Position numbers and translations under genes: made by a program
From: Nitrosarchaeum sp.
GTDB taxonomy: Archaea > Thermoproteota > Nitrososphaeria > Nitrososphaerales > Nitrosopumilaceae
Direction of reading: 5' to 3'
DNA length: 64,000 bases
Assembly: GCA_025699025.1 (NCBI GenBank)
Contig: JAILWJ010000002.1
Location: forward strand, 186,001-250,000
In this document: positions 61,858 to 64,000 of the stretch, piece after piece
Layout: every line of letters starts with the position of its first letter
Numbering within the stretch: position 1 is the first letter of the stretch
Notes under the pieces: model-generated
What the model was told of the DNA's origin: nothing
Databases searched by the model: none
Seen by the model: the letters and a program-made list of their open reading frames with translations, nothing else

Positions 61858-64000
61858 TGAGTCACAAAGAGAGATTTAGAGTAACAGGAAAAATTACTAG
61901 ACTTTTAGGAAGGGAATCCGTGGCAGATCCAGTTGTAGCGTTATTTGAAGTAATTAAAAATTCTCATGATGCAGATGCATTATCAGTTCACATAAAATTT
62001 GACACAATTAGTGGAAATAATAAAATCATCATAAAAGAGAAATTTGGAGATGGAATGACATATGAACAAATCAAAAATGATTTTTTAGTCATAGGGACTT
62101 ATGCTAAACAAGCAATAAAAGGAAGACCAAAAAAAACTAGGAGGTTAAAAAGACCAATGATGGGTCAAAAAGGAGTTGGTCGATTTGCATTGGAAAAATT
62201 AGGTAGCAAGGCAACAATTATCTCAAAACCAATTGGAACATTAGATAAATTTACGTTTACAATTGATTGGGATAGATTTGAGCCTGAAAATGTTACTGTA
62301 GATATGATTCCAATTACCATACACAAAGATAAAAGAATAGATAAAAAAGATTCAGGACTAGAAATTGAAATAAAAGGGTTAAGAGACAATTGGACATCTC
62401 AAAAAATTAAAGAATTAATTACTTATTTACAAAGTTTCATATTACCGAGACAACTTCAACCAAGAAATTCATTCAATATTGAGTTAGAAGCTCCAGCTCA
62501 AGGAATAGAAAAAAGAGAGATAGATCCTCAATTAGATGAGAAAGCATTTTTTAGTTTATCCGTTAACTATGCAAAAAATGCAGATCATTTTCTAATTAGC
62601 GCAGAAAAAATGGGAAGATCATACATCAAAAAACAAAAAAGAGAAACATTTCGTTCTCATTTAACTGGAGAGATAAGAAATGTTTCAGATCTAAAATGTG
62701 GACCTGTGAAATTGTATGTTTATTATTTTCCAACATTTAAAAAAGCTGAAAAATATCCACAACTAGAAGAGGAGTATTATAGAAAAGCCATTGACTACTA
62801 CACAGAAATGTTTTATAATCAAATACCTGAAATCATGCAAGATAAACAGGGAGTCAAAATTTATCGTGCTGCAGGTATAAGAGAGTTCCAATATGGAGAT
62901 CCCGGGAATGATTGGGTCGATAGAGGAAAAATTAGCAGAAATCTAGCAGGAACTATGCAAGCAGATAGGATTATTGGATTTTGTATTTTACCGAATAATC
63001 CAGAAATTATTGCAACTACGAATAGAAGAGAAGCTGTTGAGAATGAGGCTTTCTTAGATTTAAAAGATTTAGTAATTTCATCCATGAAGATTTTAGATCA
63101 AAAAATTAGTGATGATAGAGCCAAATTATATGCTGAAGCAAAAGAAGAAGATGAAAAAAATAAAGAAAAATTAAAAAATGAATTAACAGAAATTTTAGAA
63201 ACCAAAACAGATGAGTCAGAAAAAACACAACAATATAAAAATGAAATTCTTACTAAAGCAAAAAAAGTCATAGATGAAAGTCTTAATGAGGAAGAAACGG
63301 AGACTACAATTAGAGAAATAGAATTAGCTCATGCAATTGTTGGACATTTTATTTCAAAATTATATCATGATTTTGTTGCATCAGGAATTCAAACAATTAC
63401 TAATCAAATTGGAATTTTAGAAGATCATGTTAAGGGAGTTAGTCCTAGAACTCCTGATAAATTAGAATCAGTGATAGAGAAATTAAGAAAAAAATGGGAT
63501 AAAATTTCAATAATTTTTGATGCACTTGATAATATAGAACGTGGTGTAGGTGTTGAAAATTACTATAAAAGAGAAAAAGTGGACATTCTGGTAAAAGATG
63601 AAATCCAGACAATTTTTGAAGATTTACAAGAGCTTACAGGATTTGATAATATTTTATTGGAGAACAAGATAAATAGAAATTTAGAAATTTGGACATATGG
63701 ACCAATATTTTATTCAATTGTGTATAATCTATTAACAAATTCATTGAAAGCATTAATGAAAAGTAAGCCAAAAGATAGAGAAAATTGGATTTTTGTAAAA
63801 TCAGAAGTTGATGAAAAACATCTAAAATTAATTTTTGCAGATAATTCTACAATTCCAATTCCTGAAAATAGATGGAAAGTGGTTTTTGATCCCTGGATTT
63901 CTACCACTACAAGAATTGATAATAAGAAATTCAGAGGTAAAGGAATTGGTTTATCAATATGTAAAGAAATTTTGAAATTTGTAAAAGGGGAAATTAGTAT
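61857..64000 (+). CDS. Large sensor-kinase-like protein with two GHKL ATPase modules (3' truncated by window edge)
   Basis: The frame is open from ATG 61857 to the right edge, about 714 residues. The N-terminal GHKL/MORC-like ATPase has ALFEVIKNSHDADA (N box), GDGMTYEQI and GQKGVGRFALEKLG. A central region follows, then a charged coiled coil (about 420-480). A possible H box in SKLYHDFVASGIQTI precedes a histidine-kinase ATPase with YNLLTNSLKAL (N box) and GKGIGLSICKEI (G box). There is no membrane segment, so it is a cytosolic sensor. It is coupled to the response regulator gene just upstream. Confidence 0.8.
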   Translation, partial: MSHKERFRVTGKITRLLGRESVADPVVALFEVIKNSHDADALSVHIKFDTISGNNKIIIKEKFGDGMTYEQIKNDFLVIGTYAKQAIKGRPKKTRRLKRPMMGQKGVGRFALEKLGSKATIISKPIGTLDKFTFTIDWDRFEPENVTVDMIPITIHKDKRIDKKDSGLEIEIKGLRDNWTSQKIKELITYLQSFILPRQLQPRNSFNIELEAPAQGIEKREIDPQLDEKAFFSLSVNYAKNADHFLISAEKMGRSYIKKQKRETFRSHLTGEIRNVSDLKCGPVKLYVYYFPTFKKAEKYPQLEEEYYRKAIDYYTEMFYNQIPEIMQDKQGVKIYRAAGIREFQYGDPGNDWVDRGKISRNLAGTMQADRIIGFCILPNNPEIIATTNRREAVENEAFLDLKDLVISSMKILDQKISDDRAKLYAEAKEEDEKNKEKLKNELTEILETKTDESEKTQQYKNEILTKAKKVIDESLNEEETETTIREIELAHAIVGHFISKLYHDFVASGIQTITNQIGILEDHVKGVSPRTPDKLESVIEKLRKKWDKISIIFDALDNIERGVGVENYYKREKVDILVKDEIQTIFEDLQELTGFDNILLENKINRNLEIWTYGPIFYSIVYNLLTNSLKALMKSKPKDRENWIFVKSEVDEKHLKLIFADNSTIPIPENRWKVVFDPWISTTTRIDNKKFRGKGIGLSICKEILKFVKGEIS

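Overview
The window comes from a mesophilic, AT-rich thaumarchaeon (Nitrososphaerota), most likely close to Nitrosopumilus or Nitrosarchaeum. Archaeal markers are a Cdc48/VAT ATPase, GatDE, pelota, an SRP RNA, AglB, an aLhr2-type helicase, a probable tetraether lipid synthase, and TATA boxes about 25-29 bases before ATG, GTG or TTG starts, which implies mainly leaderless mRNAs. Acquired bacterial-type genes typical of this phylum include DnaK-DnaJ-GrpE, CutA and heme A synthase. No amo, rRNA or CRISPR locus is present, so the ammonia-oxidizer lifestyle is inferred from relatedness only.

Layout. 1-25.6 kb is a core genome block: helicase (cut by the left edge), RPA-like protein, ABC exporter, tRNA-Gln, grpE-dnaK-dnaJ, tRNA-Leu, gatE-gatD, cdc48, rpl2, acylphosphatase, SRP RNA, a tRNA thiolase, a site-2 protease, cutA, pelota, yjbQ, a DtxR regulator, and a TrmB regulator divergent from the tetraether synthase. 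25.6-39.6 kb is a surface-glycan and N-glycosylation locus: five glycosyltransferases, a four-gene nucleotide-sugar cassette, a methyltransferase, two paralogous membrane proteins, a GalE-like epimerase, the oligosaccharyltransferase AglB and a shortened UDP-sugar dehydrogenase. 39.6-48.9 kb mixes metabolic genes (MtnA-like isomerase, MIP18-PqqD fusion, SDR, aminotransferase, F420-dependent reductase, phosphatase), many tiny membrane or zinc proteins, an oddly built tRNA-Arg, and a gene cut by an in-frame TAG. 48.9-53.1 kb is the terminal oxidase operon: a two-part subunit II, subunit I, a two-domain cupredoxin and a half-size CtaA.

From tRNA-Lys (53.9 kb) to the right edge lies an accessory region. 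A tyrosine recombinase starts 43 bases after the tRNA and is followed by a repeat-rich non-coding stretch. Next is a seven-gene minus-strand run: Cas4-like nuclease, HerA-type ATPase, a small protein, a RelE/ParE-like toxin, a zinc ribbon, a GIY-YIG protein and a PIN-like protein. Divergent from it is a DNA-binding response regulator translationally coupled to a large protein with two GHKL ATPase modules. Two near-identical palindromes lie between the two transcription units. I read this as one end of a tRNA-integrated element or defence island whose other end lies outside the window. It is the best candidate for an undescribed system here.
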